A stretch of 64,000 nucleotides of DNA from Lindgomyces ingoldianus (GCF_010093535.1 NW_022985203.1:1-64000); one strand, 5' to 3'; shown: positions 46,715 to 59,610, numbered from the stretch's first letter. Notes: generated by a model from the sequence alone, not told the origin. Program-made: numbers and translations.

Positions 46715-47139
46715 TTCTGATCCGTCCCAGTAGGAATTTTGTAGGATGAAGAAAACTTTTTAAGCAGGTTGGGAACCCGGTGGATAAGGCTGAAGGAGCA
46801 GTCATTCACGGATATCTTCTATTTTGTAAGCGCCAGGCAGACACCTGAGTTAAGCAACTTGCAGCAAGCTGTTTGGGGGTACACCCCTCATTGGAGAAAC
46901 CCCTCCACAATTCATGCAGTGTAACAGAAAAACGAATCAAAGGATCTTCCTGGCTGACTGATCATCAGCTGTGTTGGGGGCGAAGCACTTTCCGGACGCA
47001 GCCTCGAGCGGCAACAGGAGGCTGAAAGTGCTAAGTCCTTTATCTTTTGTTGCTAGCCTTCGATAAGGAACCTTCAGCTGATCCATCTCTTCTCTAGCCT
47101 TATCACGCACTTTGCGATTATTGACTATTTTCCACCACA
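46715..47139. promoter_or_regulatory. Shared divergent promoter, DUF7708-like / AAA+ genes
   Basis: 425 bp between two divergent start codons. No obvious TATA box. The spacing suggests coordinated expression. Confidence 0.4.
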
Positions 47140-49583
47140 ATGGCTGTTGAGATCATGGCGAACGAAACGATCCAGACAGTACCGGCCCAAGTGGAAAAAC
47201 CAGAAGCAATCAAAGCAAATTTTAGGGATACACAGAAGGGTAATGTACAGAGTCGTATCAAGTTCCGTGTCGAATATGTCGAAATTTCAACGGGTAGCGT
47301 AATCCACCGATATGAGACAAAAGGCCTGAATTATGAGGACGAGACTTCGAGCGCCGAACAAACAGTGTTTGAGATCGTCACCACGATCAAGACTGCTCAA
47401 AAGTCGACTGTGGATGAGGCTAACTTCAGACTTCCTCCTGCTGCAAACGTCTCTTCGGTCAGCATGAGTATCCTTTCGGGTGCAATCATTCACGCTCTTC
47501 GTTCAGTAGTTCAGTACTACCCTAGCCAAGACCTGTCGAGTGATGTTATCAAAATTGCGGCACCTTATGCAATTTTGGTGCACCACTACGATGAGTTGAT
47601 GGAATATAGGGAGAGGCTCCGGCTAGATTCACCGAAGGAAGTCTGTTACAAAGAAAAGGATGCCTATGAGCACCTCGGCATACTCAAAGCGTTCCTCGGT
47701 GAGCACATAATGCCTGCAGTTGAAGAGGAGAGAGCCCGGAACCGGAGAGGATATGGGACATTTGACATGCTATGGGTACCACTCAAACCTGGGGTCGCAT
47801 TCCAGGGTCCTTGGGCGGATAACGCAGAAACCTGCGCGGGAATCATGCACTCTGTTGTCGGGGGCAGCTTTGAAACTCCACCTAGGGAGTGGACATTCCA
47901 TTATTGGACCCTCGATTATAACGGTTCTCTTGTTGATCGTCGTCTACGAATCGCCTCTCTCTCAAAGTACGATGGTGAGCGTCTGAGCCTAGTGACACCG
48001 GTTGATATGAGAGCATCCCCGCGAGAGAAAGAGGTTGAAATGCTTATTGAGCAAGGGAAGCTATACTGGAGTCTTCTACGCAAACAATGCCGATATTATA
48101 AGGGGAAGACAGAGACATTTCCACATAATGAGGTGAGAGGATCGATATTTAACACGGTTTGATTAGTTCGACTGATCTATTCTCTGTGCTAGGTTGACGG
48201 ACTGGTGATGGTGGACATGGATGCTTACTATGAAGCAATGCCGGCCATGAGGCCCCGGTTTATGGGCAGTTCTGCAGACAATCGTACTTGGATCTCCGAC
48301 TGTACCTGCTCTGTTTGTAACCAGAGAAGGGATGCCAGCCTCGAAAAGCACACTGCAATGTTTGAAGCGTACCAGCAACTCCCCCCTAAACTCGTGGACA
48401 AATTGGACGACGATCAGTACCTGTTACTCCCTGGGAGCATATGGGCTTTCATATTCAGAACAAGGACCTGGGGTAGGAGATAATTCTAGCTCAAAGTACG
48501 TCAGTTTTAACGACACACAGAATTACTCAATGTCAAGAGCTTCTCTGAGCCAAGATTCGAAGAAGACATGATCGACCATCTCGTTATGGACGAAAAGCGT
48601 GTAACAATGCTAAAAGCACTTGCAAAAAGCTTCATACGGCTCAACAAATTTGGCGAAAAGTCAGATAGAGAGCCATGGTCTGCGGATTTCGTCAAGGGCA
48701 AGGGCAGCGGGCTGATATTCCTTCTCCATGGAATGCCTGGAGTTGGCAAAACTTGCACTGCCGGTGAGTATTAATGGGAGCATCAGAAACTACCGATGCT
48801 AATTTATTCCTAGAATGCATTGCCGCTTTCACAAGCCGGCCTCTCATGGTTCTGACAAGTAGTGACATTGGAACGAGCGCACTAGATGTCGAAAGGAATC
48901 TCATGGAACACTTCAAAAGAGCTCGCAGCTGGGGGGCAGTTCTTCTAATTGATGAGGCAGACGTTTTTATGGAGCGTCGCACAACTGCTGATTTAACCCG
49001 TAACAGTCTTGTAGCTGGTGAGTTTAAGCACCCAGCGCAATAGGTGATCTTACTTATCCGGCTCCTAGGGTTTCTCCGCGCTCTTGAATTCTACGACGGT
49101 ATCTTATTCCTTACAACAAACAGAGTTGGTTCTTTTGACGATGCATTCATCTCTCGGATCCATGTCCAACTGTGGTATCCGGATTTCGACGATGAAGGCA
49201 GGCGAAAAGTGTGGCAGACGTTCATCGACAAGCTCCAGCGGGAGAGGGGTGATTACATTAGGCCGAACATTGACGCGAAAGAATATCTCGAGGGAAAGGA
49301 GCTGAAGTCTCTGAATTGGAACGGAAGGGAAATCAGGAACGGTACGTAAATACATATGACCGCCTCACGTGACCCTTACTGAGAGGAGCCAGCTTTTCAA
49401 ACAGCTGTCGCATTAGCAGAGTATGAAGCAACAAAGGACCAAGAAGGCAAGATCATCTTGACTGATAAACACCTCAAGTCCGTAGTGGAGATGTCCCGTG
49501 ACTTCAAACTCTACCTTCGGGATCTCCATCATGGCGATGAAGGAAAACGGGCTGAGCGAAGGATGGAGAGATTGGATAGGTGA
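47140..49583 (+). CDS. AAA+ ATPase with DUF7025-like N-terminal region
   Basis: Six exons, 47140-48132, 48193-48472, 48521-48763, 48814-49017, 49069-49341 and 49393-49583, encode 727 residues. The long N-terminal half (about residues 80-430) resembles the domain called DUF7025 in fungal AAA+ proteins, with RREWTFHYW-like PREWTFHYWTLDYNG and a CTCSVC cysteine cluster. The AAA+ core follows: HGMPGVGKTCTAE (Walker A, about 494-506), LLIDEADVFME (Walker B, Asp552-Glu553), LFLTTNRVGSFDDAFISRI (sensor 1 and arginine finger) and a C-terminal lid. All catalytic residues seem present. The usual second residue of the P-loop lead-in (HGPPG) is Met here. All five introns are 48-60 bp and keep frame. Likely a remodelling ATPase; substrate unknown. 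Pairs head-to-head with the DUF7708-like gene. Confidence 0.9.
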
Positions 49584-51224
49584 TAAGATTACAAGAACGA
49601 AGATATTAATACAGTGGTGAACACAGGTAAATCAGCAAAAGTTACGTTGTCTTGAATGGTTTTCGGTGGCCGCGGAAGCGCGAGGTTACTACCTAACAAT
49701 CTCTAAACCAATCAGATAACCTTAACGCACAGCCTAAGCGGAGAGTACTAGCAAACTGAGATATTTCAATATTAGAAACCCAAAAGGAGTATTCAAAAGG
49801 CTTAGCATCCACCTCTCATTTGTGTACTCCCTAGGACACTCAACATCTGATTTTGAAACTCTACAGCAAGCTCTTACTTCTTGCTTAATATCCTATACCG
49901 CAGCGACATGATTAAAATCTGTACGGTTGAAGCTCCTGTCTAGCAACGAGAATATGAAACAGAATTCTTTATACGCCCCGCCCAAAGGTGGAAAAAGCTT
50001 AATTAGTTCACAGTATGCTCCTGCGAGACGCCTTTCGAAATGTCTTAAAATATCTAGATCTCCGCGACGGTAGGTTGGAATGAGACCTTAAATTCAATCG
50101 ACCATACCTGCGAGCGAATTCTCAGCGTGAAACCTTGAAATGCCTCAACTCCTACTTATAAGTGAGGACCAAGTAAAAAATTTGACGTCACAATTACCTA
50201 GATTCCGGCCTGAAGAGCTGTGATTTCGAGCTTCATATTAGCCTACTAAGTGAAGCCTTGATCTTCTGTGTCTTCTCGTGCAAGATTTGAAACTGAATGG
50301 AAAAGTCCCATTTTAGCCCGAGAACGCCTTGGGGCATCTAGGTGTTCGCAATAAATAAATCCAAGCTCACCCCTGAAGTCTATGTTATCGAACCCGTTTC
50401 TTATCCAGAAGGCAATGCCCCCTCTTAAATATCTCTCCCTACATATGGATGTCTAACCTTCAATTAAAGTCACCATCCATCTTTCCATATCTGGAATGAA
50501 AACCATCCACTGCCTTCTCTTCCAGAGTCTGCTCTGAGCGTGCTCTTGGTCGAACAATTCCTCACATGAACTCGTATGCCTAGTACTAGAGCATTTGTGG
50601 CCGAAACTAATGGTCCAACAGCAGAGTGTAAAATCATCTGAGTCCATCGGACCAAATGTCCGGTGACGGGAAGGCGGATTCTCTTACCAATCGTGGAAAG
50701 TATACAAGTGGTGGAGGCAAATGCGTATTACCAATCTAGGAAAGTACTCTGATCAAACCACACAACTTGGGCGTTTGGGCTATGGATATCGCTCACAAGC
50801 AGAAGGCGTTCTCAGGTGATATCATGTTGACTAACTAGATCCGACCTTTTCGACTAGCATAAGCGATCATGGCGCAGCTCACCACCAGCCCCAAAATCAT
50901 GAGATCCAGGGTTCTCTCCTATTCTCGGACTGCAAGACATGGAGTACAAGTACAATACCCAGCTCAGGTGTCTACTAGAACTTGTGGCGCCTCCACACCT
51001 GTAGTGTGGCTGCTCGTTCGAGTCCAACTGTTCAGGATGAATGCCCTGACAGGTCATTCATTCATGCAACTTTTCGCACATACAAGGTCAGGTTATTCTC
51101 TTCTAGGAGAATGGGCTGCTTCCCATTATTCGGCTCTTCTTCCAGTTGTTGCGGCCATTACATCTCGCAGTGATTGCGTCCCTGGCTCCTCATTACAGAC
51201 CTAATCTCACCGAATCCTTTGAAT
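49584..51224. other. No gene recognised
   Basis: Intergenic. A plus-strand frame at 50869-51204 may be 5' leader or an unassembled first exon of the membrane-protein gene; I could not link it by a convincing splice. Confidence 0.35.
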
Positions 51225-54121
51225 ATGTACCTCCCCTTCAACCTGAACGATACACTTGCAACTGGATGGGTGCCTGAACCCCATACACGCGGTACATGGA
51301 GCATTCTTTCCTCATGTCTGGTTACTATTAGTCTTTGTGTATGGGCTGCTGTACATCTCAATGTACCTAGATATGGCGAAAGTCGCTGGAGGCCGTGGTT
51401 TCGAAGGTTCTATTGGCTGCTTATTGGGCTTTTCGCGCCCGAGATTGTAAGTCCTGTACCTAAGTCCTTCGCCTCTTCCTGTTCTAGCCTTGCAAGGAAT
51501 TGACACGCTAACAACTTAGGTTGCATACACCGCATGGCGTCAACGAACATTTGCTTTGGTTCTAACGAGAGATATGCGACAAAAGCTCAACGAAACTCCA
51601 TACATCCGGACGTATGCCCGTATTCTTTCCTTCATAAGTACATATAGCCAAAGACTCCTGGAAAGTCTTCCCTCCTTCCCGCGCATGAAAACCCTTATGA
51701 GGAAATTTCACTTCATGCGTAGAGCGCAACCAGAATCTAAGGTATGGTTCGCGGGATGCTCGCTTTGAATTCAACAACCATGCGCTATTGCTGACAAAAT
51801 GAAAACAGGAGGATGACCAAATACTGAAGCGGATGAGTGAGCTGCGTAGAAGGCAAGCATGGTCGAAAGGGCACAGGCCCCGGAAGTATGAGTGGACTCA
51901 TGTCCACAGCCACTACGCCCAAATGGGAGGGTTCGCGTTTGACCTAACCAGATACGCTCACCATTTTGCACCAGGTCCTCGAGTCTCCCAGCGTATCAAA
52001 GATGAAGAGACCGCAGCTCATGGTTTCTATACTCGTAATCCTGTGACACCGAGCGTCCCGGGCTCAGAAACCGCCGGACCTCTCTTAGCTGAGCGGAGCG
52101 ACACGATCGCGGATACACGTGGACAAGAAAGGCCCGCCATTTCAGTTCAGACCACCAACCCACGAGCTCATATCGACAACAGCCCCGTCTCTTCCCCACC
52201 CAGTTCTGCCCCAGCAAATGACGATCTCGATGCTCCGCAAATCCCGAAACCCCGTTTCTTACCATCCGTGTCCAAATATCTAAAGGCCCTCCTAGCGGAC
52301 ATGCACTTTGCACAGAGAAATGATAGCGCAAATGTATCTTCCGTGCATGAGACAGTGGACTCGCACTTCGAACGTTTAACAATCACGGAACCCGGCCTAA
52401 TATTGTTGGCGGAGTATCAGCCGAACGCAATCCCTGATCTGTCGATCGAACAGATAGAAGATAAAAGCAAAGCGAATGGACTAACGAAAGCCTTGGTCTG
52501 CCTCCAGGCACTATGGTTCTGCGTACAATGTATCACCAGAATGTCCTTTGGCCTTTCTATCAGCTTGCTGGAGTTGAACACATTTGGTCACTCTGTTTGT
52601 GCTCTTCTCATCGCGTTCCTCTGGTGGCACAAGCCGTTGGATGTCTCCGAACCGTCCCTCATTTCAGTAATCGGCACGGAAATGGAAGAGCTTTATGCCT
52701 TTATGTGCATGGCTTCTAGACTAGAAGGACAGGAGAAGTTCAACCTGTTTAGGTTTTCCCCTAGTGATTTCCCCTTCAGATGCCCTGAGCCGTTTTCTTT
52801 TGCCAAGGTACCGCCTACAGATCTTGCTCCTATTGCTGATCGATACTGTGAACTAAGTAAGTCAATTCTTAACATAAAGGAACCGATGGGACAAGAGGAG
52901 GATAGAGGAAGGGAAGCAGGAGTGAGCCAAGCTGTACGTCATGAAGGTCACCATACAAGTGAAGTAGATTCAAGGTTGCGGTCAAATAAACCTTTAGAGA
53001 AGGATTATATGGGAGGAGAGAATGCTAAACCTCAAGAAAGCCGTGTGTCTGGAGAGTATTGGAGATTAGAATCTGATGCAAGAGTAGGTGGCCACACAGG
53101 AGGAGAGAACTCAGGGGTAGGCAATCAAGAAGTCGAACAGAGTGCGAGGCCAAAATTAAACCCGCAAGAAGAAACCGGAGAGCATAATGCAGGATGGGAA
53201 GCTCAAAGCATCACAACAGAATATAACCGTGATTTTGCGAAAAGGTGAGATGGTCTCCACAAATGGTTCCACGTCACCTAAAATCGATCGGGCAGAAGCT
53301 GACTTCTAACGAGTTCAATCAACAACCACGCTCCTCAGCCACTACTATATGGTTTTTTCAAGATCTGGGAGGGAGAGATGTTGTACGGATTCAAGCTTCA
53401 TATGAGGAAAAGGCTTGCCCCAGAAAACTTTGGCATCAAGCATCAAGATCGTCCGTACCTACTTTTACGACCGAGAGATGTTACGCGATGGAGACTGGCT
53501 TCACAGGCAATCGAGAGACATGGCTGGTATACTCTCAACAATTACAGCGAACGCTTTGTGAAGCTACCCATGTTTGCCGAGGACTGGCTCGAATGCGACT
53601 TGGTGTCACTTCGAAAAAGCAACCATGCTCCCGGATTCATCGTGCTTGGCATCAAAAGTAAGGACTGGCTTCTATACTTTGGAATGACCGCTGCTTGCGC
53701 CATATACGGCGGAATGCACCTCCTCGCTTGGAATGCCCACTTCCCGAGCAGAACGGAGTCGGTGCTTTGGCGCCTGTCAAGTATCGCTGTTGCCGGATAC
53801 GGGCCTGTCTATTTACCTCGTATGCTTTACATGTCGCTGCAAATACTTTTAGCCAAGCAGCGCAGGCACAGAGATCAACGGATAGCATGGCACTGGTGGC
53901 GGGATAAGAGTGTGGATAATGGGCGCTGGTACAAGATAGTGGATGAGACTGCCGCTTGGATCTACCTTATCTGGCTCGGCGCATATATCGGAGGTTATTT
54001 CCCGCTTTATTTCCTTTCCCGGGGATACTTGGTCGTTGAGTGCTTCACCAATCTTTTCCATTTACCGGATTCGGTTCTCCAGACTCCGAATTGGAGTCAG
54101 TATTTCCCTCACATTAGTTGA
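51225..54121 (+). CDS. Large fungal multi-pass membrane protein
   Basis: My model has four exons, 51225-51446, 51520-51741, 51809-53244 and 53314-54121, for 895 residues. It belongs to a large ascomycete family of unnamed integral membrane proteins. Family blocks: GTWSILSSCLVTISLCVWAA (TM1), WRPWFRRFYWLLIGLFAPEI (TM2), WTHVHSHYAQMGGFAFD, LIEDKSKANG-like IEDKSKANGLTKALVCLQ, WFVQC-like WFCVQCITR, FWWHKPLDV, and the C-terminal LVVECFTNLFHLPDSV and WSQYFPHI. Residues encoded by 52860-53245 form a hydrophilic, low-complexity insert. The last intron is uncertain: GTGAGA...ACGAG at 53245-53313 keeps the frame, while an acceptor at 53338 or a GTAAGT donor at 52858 are alternatives. The first exon may also be incomplete. 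No function is known for the family. Confidence 0.7.
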
Positions 54122-56273
54122 GACGCTTTTGTTAGATTCCATATCTTCCATTCATTCCTATATCCAGTCATACTATCTTGCTGTCCAACACCAGGTCTCC
54201 TCTCCTCTTCCACAATGCCGCCATTCAAATCATTGTCCGAGTCTCTTGGGTTTTGGCCATTGGACCCAAGCAAGTAGAGCTCGGCAACAAAGATGTTCTG
54301 TCTACTCTACCCACACAATCTAAGCAAGGAGCCTGAGCCAAGTCCCTCATACTGAAAGCCTATAAAGGCTACGGTGGAAGCTTTGTACCGTGTTTCTGCA
54401 ATATTCATTGCGTCATCGCATAATATAGTCTCTGTAACTTGCTACTTGTAGCTAAGAATTTAAGAAGACCATGATAGATGCAAATCACATCAACCATAGT
54501 TACGTATACGTCTCCACTTAAACATGGCAAGCAGCTAGATGGAAGAGTGCCTTTTAGTAGTGCTACAAAGAAGTCGTGGCACCCTTATAAACTATCCTAC
54601 ACATTACAGGAGTGGACGTTCCGATTTCAGGGGATTGACAATGTGGTAATTGCTAAGTACATGATTTAGAGGTTTTATCATTACACCCTATTTCCAGAAT
54701 ACGTTTCAAATACTCCTTTAAGTTCTATGTGCGTACAACCAAGGCTATTCTCTACCCTCAAAATTAGTTGCGGTAAGAGTCCTCTTCCATAAATTTCAAT
54801 CCATTCCATCCCACTAGCCCACCGTAACCCCCTCAAAGAACATTCTATCAATCCTTGTCCCAATCACCATATATGCCCTACGTCTAAATCCTGAAATTCA
54901 GATAACGTCCCTTAGCCTTGCATTCGTTTCTATCCCTCTCCGCTAAGAAACCACAAATCTTCTTCGTAGTAATCATCCTTATTATTGCTCCTTATAACTA
55001 ACCCCTTGGAAGTACATATCCAAACTTTGAATTTTGAGAAAAGCGCTTTCTGGGAGAGAAGGTGAGGTTTAATTTGAGAATGGTGTAGATCAGTGCATTG
55101 GTGAAATCGTCAACGTTACAGTGACTCTGAGGGTGAGAGTGAGGAGCAATCAGGGGGAGTGGGGGTTTGTTCAGGCGCACGGGGATATATTGGTCGATTA
55201 GAAGGCCCTGGGAATTGATTCGGTCTTTGAGGTTAGAGAATGGGGTGGATGTGGGCTGGGGTCCTTGTGGTGATCCTGGAGGTCGAAGATACGTTGCTTT
55301 GTAGGGTTTAGTTTGGAGAATAGGGCATGAGATTAGATCATGCAGCGGATCTTGGCTAGTAGCTAGGCAGGCTATGGGAACGAGGGTGAGGGGTGAGGGG
55401 TTTGGGGGGAATCGCGCGCTAGACCTTCGAGATCAACTTTGGAGGAGATTTATAGGCGGCGAAGATGTGGGGTCTACCGTGGCTATCGGCTTTGGACCTG
55501 GGAGCTATTCGGGAGTAAAGTGACCTGAATGCAGTGTTGAATGCTGTGGCAATATCGTGATAAGCGTGCTCCCAGGATGTGAACTTGGAAAGTCAGAGTT
55601 GATTTTGAGTGCATGGGAAATTTGCTGTTGGCGGAGTCGTTTAATATACTAGCCGATACCTAGAGCATCTTGAATTGTTCCGACGCCCTGCCGCCTCAAC
55701 TCTTATGACGGTCCGTGACAGTAGTGATGAAGAAGGGATTGAATAACATGGGGCGGACGAAGCGGGACAACGGCGGGTGGGGAAATGTGAAAACGTGAAT
55801 TACAGCCTTCACGCGCTACTATCTAGCTAAAGACAGGATCAAGTCGCACACTGATCCTGAGCCAAGCTAATCATGCAGCAACGACTTCAACTCACGTGAA
55901 CTTCAGCTGCGTCAGTGATATTTTCCTGATTAGATCGCAGAGGTCCGGGCTTTAACTCTGCACATTAATGAAGAGGTTGCTCCAAACTCCACATATTTAG
56001 TAGATATATATTCGGGCACAGTGCCAACGACATGACAACACCTCAGAAGCAGGTCGAGATCATTGCTAGTGGAAGCATTGTGAAATCGAGATGTCGATAT
56101 TGATGTTGACACATTCCCCGCACTAGCCACGCAACTTCCACCACGGGGCAATTCCATCATTTCGACTCATATTTAGTCAGATCCTTTCAACGCAGCCCTA
56201 TATAAAGCGAAACACTATACTCAACGACCTTCATGTCTCTGAATTACTATGTTAAATTTTTACTAGATACACA
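54122..56273. other. No gene recognised
   Basis: About 2.1 kb without a supported gene. Short frames, no domains. Confidence 0.4.
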
Positions 56274-57578
56274 ATGTCTTCAAACCCCAACCTCAACAAC
56301 AGCCATGCCCTCATTATCGGCGCATCTGGCCTTATCGGCTGGTCTGTCGTAAACCAGCTCCTCCAACCATACCCCCCATCGTCCCCATTTTCAAAAATCA
56401 CAGCTCTTGTGAATCGTCCCCTAAAACTCGGGGATTCGTTTTGGCCAGAGCCAGGACCTGGACGACCGGAATTGGAGCTGGTGTGGGGAGTGGATTTATT
56501 GGGTGCAGGTGAGGAGTTTGAGGAGGTTTTGAGGGAGAGGGTGAAGGATGTTGAGGGGGTTAGTTGTGTGTTTTACTGCGGTAAGTCTAGTACCAGAAAG
56601 CGGGTTATGATGTTTGGTTAAAGATTGATGCTGATGGGTGGATGTAGCGTTTAAGCAGGAGGACGATGAGCTGAAAGAAGTCGATGTAAATGTCGGCATG
56701 ATGCGGAGAGTCGTTCGTGCTGTAAAAAAGCTGTCTTTGAATTTCAAATTCTTTGTGTACCCTGGCGGAACAAGAGTGAGCCGGCAACCCCCTATTGCTC
56801 TCCTCATTTTTCATTGGAGTTGACTTTCATCCATCAGGGTTATGGCATCTACCGTTCTGGTGGCATCTTCATCGCGCCTCTCGTAGAATCCATGGCCGAC
56901 ACCCTCCCCTCAGATTACGCGCAGACAGTATCATATCCGCACTACCGCGCCCTTCTCACTCAAGAAAGCGACGGCCAGAACTGGACATGGTGTGAGCTAT
57001 GCCCGGACGCTATCACCGGCTTCACTCCAAACGGAAGCGGGTATTCTCTCGCTGGTCACTGGGCCGTGTACCTATTTACCTGGAAACTTGTTTACGGCAA
57101 TGGTGCCGAAATCCCGTATCCAGGTACAAGAGAAGGGTATGACTCTAAGTACACGGAAACGAGCGCTAGGACGCTGGCGAGAGTGGGAATCTATGCGTAT
57201 CTGCATCCGGAGGAGTTTAGAGAAAGGGTTTATAATGTTGCAGATAGCGGGACGCCTGGTACCATGAGAGAGCGGTGGCCGCAGATTGCTCGGTGGTTTG
57301 GATTGAAAGGGGTTCCACCACCAGTACTGGCGAGTGCGAGCGACCAGAAACCGGGAGAGTTCGTTCGGGAGCACCAGGGGAAGCTAAAAGCTGCGGGTGT
57401 GAAAGGTGTGGATATCTGGCACTCGCAGCAACTGGATAGCTATGGATATTGGCTGTCGTTCGACCGACAGCTTAGTTTGAAGAGGCTAAGGGAAGCGGGA
57501 TTTAAGGAGGAGAGGAAGCCAGAAGATGGGTGGTTTGAGGCTTTTGAGGGGTTTAAGGAGGCAGGGATGATTCGGTAG
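56274..57578 (+). CDS. PRISE-like short-chain reductase (NAD(P)-binding epimerase fold)
   Basis: Three exons, 56274-56580, 56648-56775 and 56838-57578, encode 391 residues. The Rossmann motif GASGLIGWSV is at about residues 17-26. The middle and C-terminal blocks WTWCELCPDAITGFTPNG, ARVGIYAYLHPEEFRERVYNVAD and RWPQIARWFGLKGV match fungal relatives of progesterone 5-beta-reductase/iridoid synthase (PRISE) enzymes, which reduce activated enones with NADPH. In that family a Gly-Gly-Lys motif carries the catalytic lysine; here the equivalent reads PGGTRGYGIY with Arg, encoded at the exon 2/3 junction. Activity may therefore be altered. Introns are 67 bp (GTAAGTC...TGTAG) and 62 bp (GTGAGC...ATCAG). 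Substrate unknown. Confidence 0.85.
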
Positions 57579-58272
57579 AGAACCTTACCAACCTGCCAGT
57601 CAATCAATTGAACCTTCCCAATCAAGCAAGAGATAACAAATTTCACCGATCATCTAGTGTTTTGTTGTCTGAATATATTCATTGTTATGAAAAAAAAATA
57701 TCTGACTAACACGTAACACCAATTTCAACACAACATTCTCAACTTCCCTTATTACTACGCCAACCTCAGTGCGAGTTGCATCATTTTCAGAGTCACTCTA
57801 GCATTGATAGAGTGGGACGGAGAGGATGATGGCGAGAAAAGAAAAGTGCAAATTTAACTATTAAGTATATTATGCGTTGCATCGCAGGGCGCCTAGTGAG
57901 AGGCTTGTCGATAAGCATGGTGGCTGCTATGGTTCAGGGATGCAAAGCCAACACAGGGAAATTGCCCATATTGTAGGACAGGCATCGAAGAAAAATATTA
58001 GCACAATCGATGCCGCGAGAACCAGCTCCGTGCGCAAGCTGATTCGTATAAGTGACGAAGAGGAACATACAGGATTACATCAAAGCAAGGAAATTGTGGA
58101 TAGAAAGAAAAGCGTTAAACACAGGAAGGAGTTCCCAGGTCTGTAAATCCCTAAACGCCAACGCTATGCATAGATATACACTATAGAACAACAAGAAAAA
58201 TATTTTCCGCTCAAGCGCTAAAAAGGGCGGTGTAAATATGAACGAGAAGGCGGATGATAAGGATCCATCCAA
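57579..58272. other. No gene recognised
   Basis: Convergent 3' region between the PRISE-like gene and the membrane protein gene. Nothing else supported. Confidence 0.4.
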
Positions 58273-59610
58273 CTACACTTCTTTCCAAGATCCATCGACG
58301 GGTTTCCTTGCCAAGCCTGAATATTGCGGCTCTGATGCGGGCTGGTAGGCTTGATATGATTGCTGGCCTGGATAGGAGGGTTCTGCGGCTTCATAGGTTT
58401 GCTGGCCGGGATACGCAGCTGGTGGCTCGGATCTTGTTGACGCAAGCGCATAGCCGGGTGAATTGGATTTAGCGGAAGGAGGGAGGCCAAAGGTATCGTT
58501 CCGATGCAGACCAGGGCTGGGCATTTCAACGATCTCCCTTGAGTTCACAGAGTATCCGTATCCCTGACCAACCCCACCCCCATTATTTGGCGGGCTAGGT
58601 CTTGCATTTGGCCTGTCGTATGGTTGATTGTTGTTTTGGTTTGGAGAGCGATGGCCATACGACTGGTTTTGGGCATATCCTCCGCCAGCCACATAGACTG
58701 GTGACAAGGACTGGGCGGGAGACCCGCCGCGATAGTTATCCTGGTGCTCGCCGTATTGCCTCCCGTACGGGAGTGGGCTACTCTGAGGGCTGCGGTGTGG
58801 AGGGCCGCCCGCTAGTGAATTGGCCTGGTAGCCGGGCGGAAATCCGTAGCTATCCTGAGTCGGCGAGCGCTGCACAGGCGACCTGGCCGGAGACCTCCTC
58901 GGCCCTCCAACAGCTGCTGCGGCTGTCACGGTGGAATCTATGACGCTTCCGTTTTGATTTAGCCTGTCCATCTCCATGTCCCCTTTTTTCTCTGGCATGA
59001 CGGTTTCCTCCACATGCACGCTTCTCGCTTCATTCCAGCTCGGCATAGCTGGTAGCGCATCCTCGTTGACCGGCTTTGAGCTATCGAACCTAGCGTATTG
59101 GGGTCTTTCAGGCTCGGGCGCGACCTTGTGTAGAGGGGCAGAGGCAGGGGCAGGGGCAGGGGCAGGGGCAGGGAGAGGGGGAGGGGGAGGGGCAGGAGCG
59201 AAGGAGGGAGCAGCGTGTGAGCGATACTGCTGGTTGACGGGCCGGGTGTCAGAGGGCGGGGCTGCGGGATACGATGGAGGGTATGCTGGAGGGGCTGCGC
59301 TGTTCATTCGTTTGTGTCCTGACCTTCGACTTGAAGGCGTGCAGCAAGAACAGCACCTGAGGCAGCAGCACGCGCATTCGGCGCCGCAGCAGATACATCG
59401 AGCAACGCAGAAGACAATGGAGAGGATAATGAGGGAGCCGACCACTATGCCGACTATGACTGGCCACCTGTCGAAGCGTGAGTGGCAATTCTAACATAGA
59501 CTTCATTAGAGCGCATACTTGCAATAGGTCTTTGCCATGCACTTGTCCCACGACGAGAACGTGTCTTTGACATCGCCCACGGGGTCGCGGGTCGCTAGCA
59601 GAGACGGCAT
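58273..59610 (-). CDS. Single-pass Cys-rich, Pro-rich fungal membrane protein
   Basis: Two exons, 59610-59519 and 59467-58273, encode 428 residues. A short N-terminus (DTFSSWDKCMAKTYCKWP) leads into one membrane helix (VIVGIVVGSLIILSIVF), then a dense cysteine cluster (RCICCGAECACCCLRCCSCC), likely a palmitoylated juxtamembrane patch. The rest is a disordered Pro/Ser/Gln/Tyr-rich tail. This N-terminal plan is conserved in an uncharacterised Pezizomycotina family. A GC-rich hexamer repeat at 59138-59195 codes an Ala-Pro run. The intron (GTATGC...GACAG, 51 bp) splits the Lys codon before WPVIVG. Function unknown; a signalling or cell-wall role is speculation. Confidence 0.85.
59138..59195 (+). 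repeat. GGGGCA/GGGGGA short tandem repeat inside coding sequence
   Basis: About eight imperfect hexamer units. On the coding (minus) strand they encode alternating Pro and Ala. Hexamers keep the frame, so length can vary between strains without breaking the gene. Confidence 0.75.

Noticed and set aside
50869..51204. Possible N-terminal exon of the large membrane protein
   Set aside because: No convincing donor/acceptor joins it in frame to 51225, and relatives commonly start close to the GWVPEP motif.
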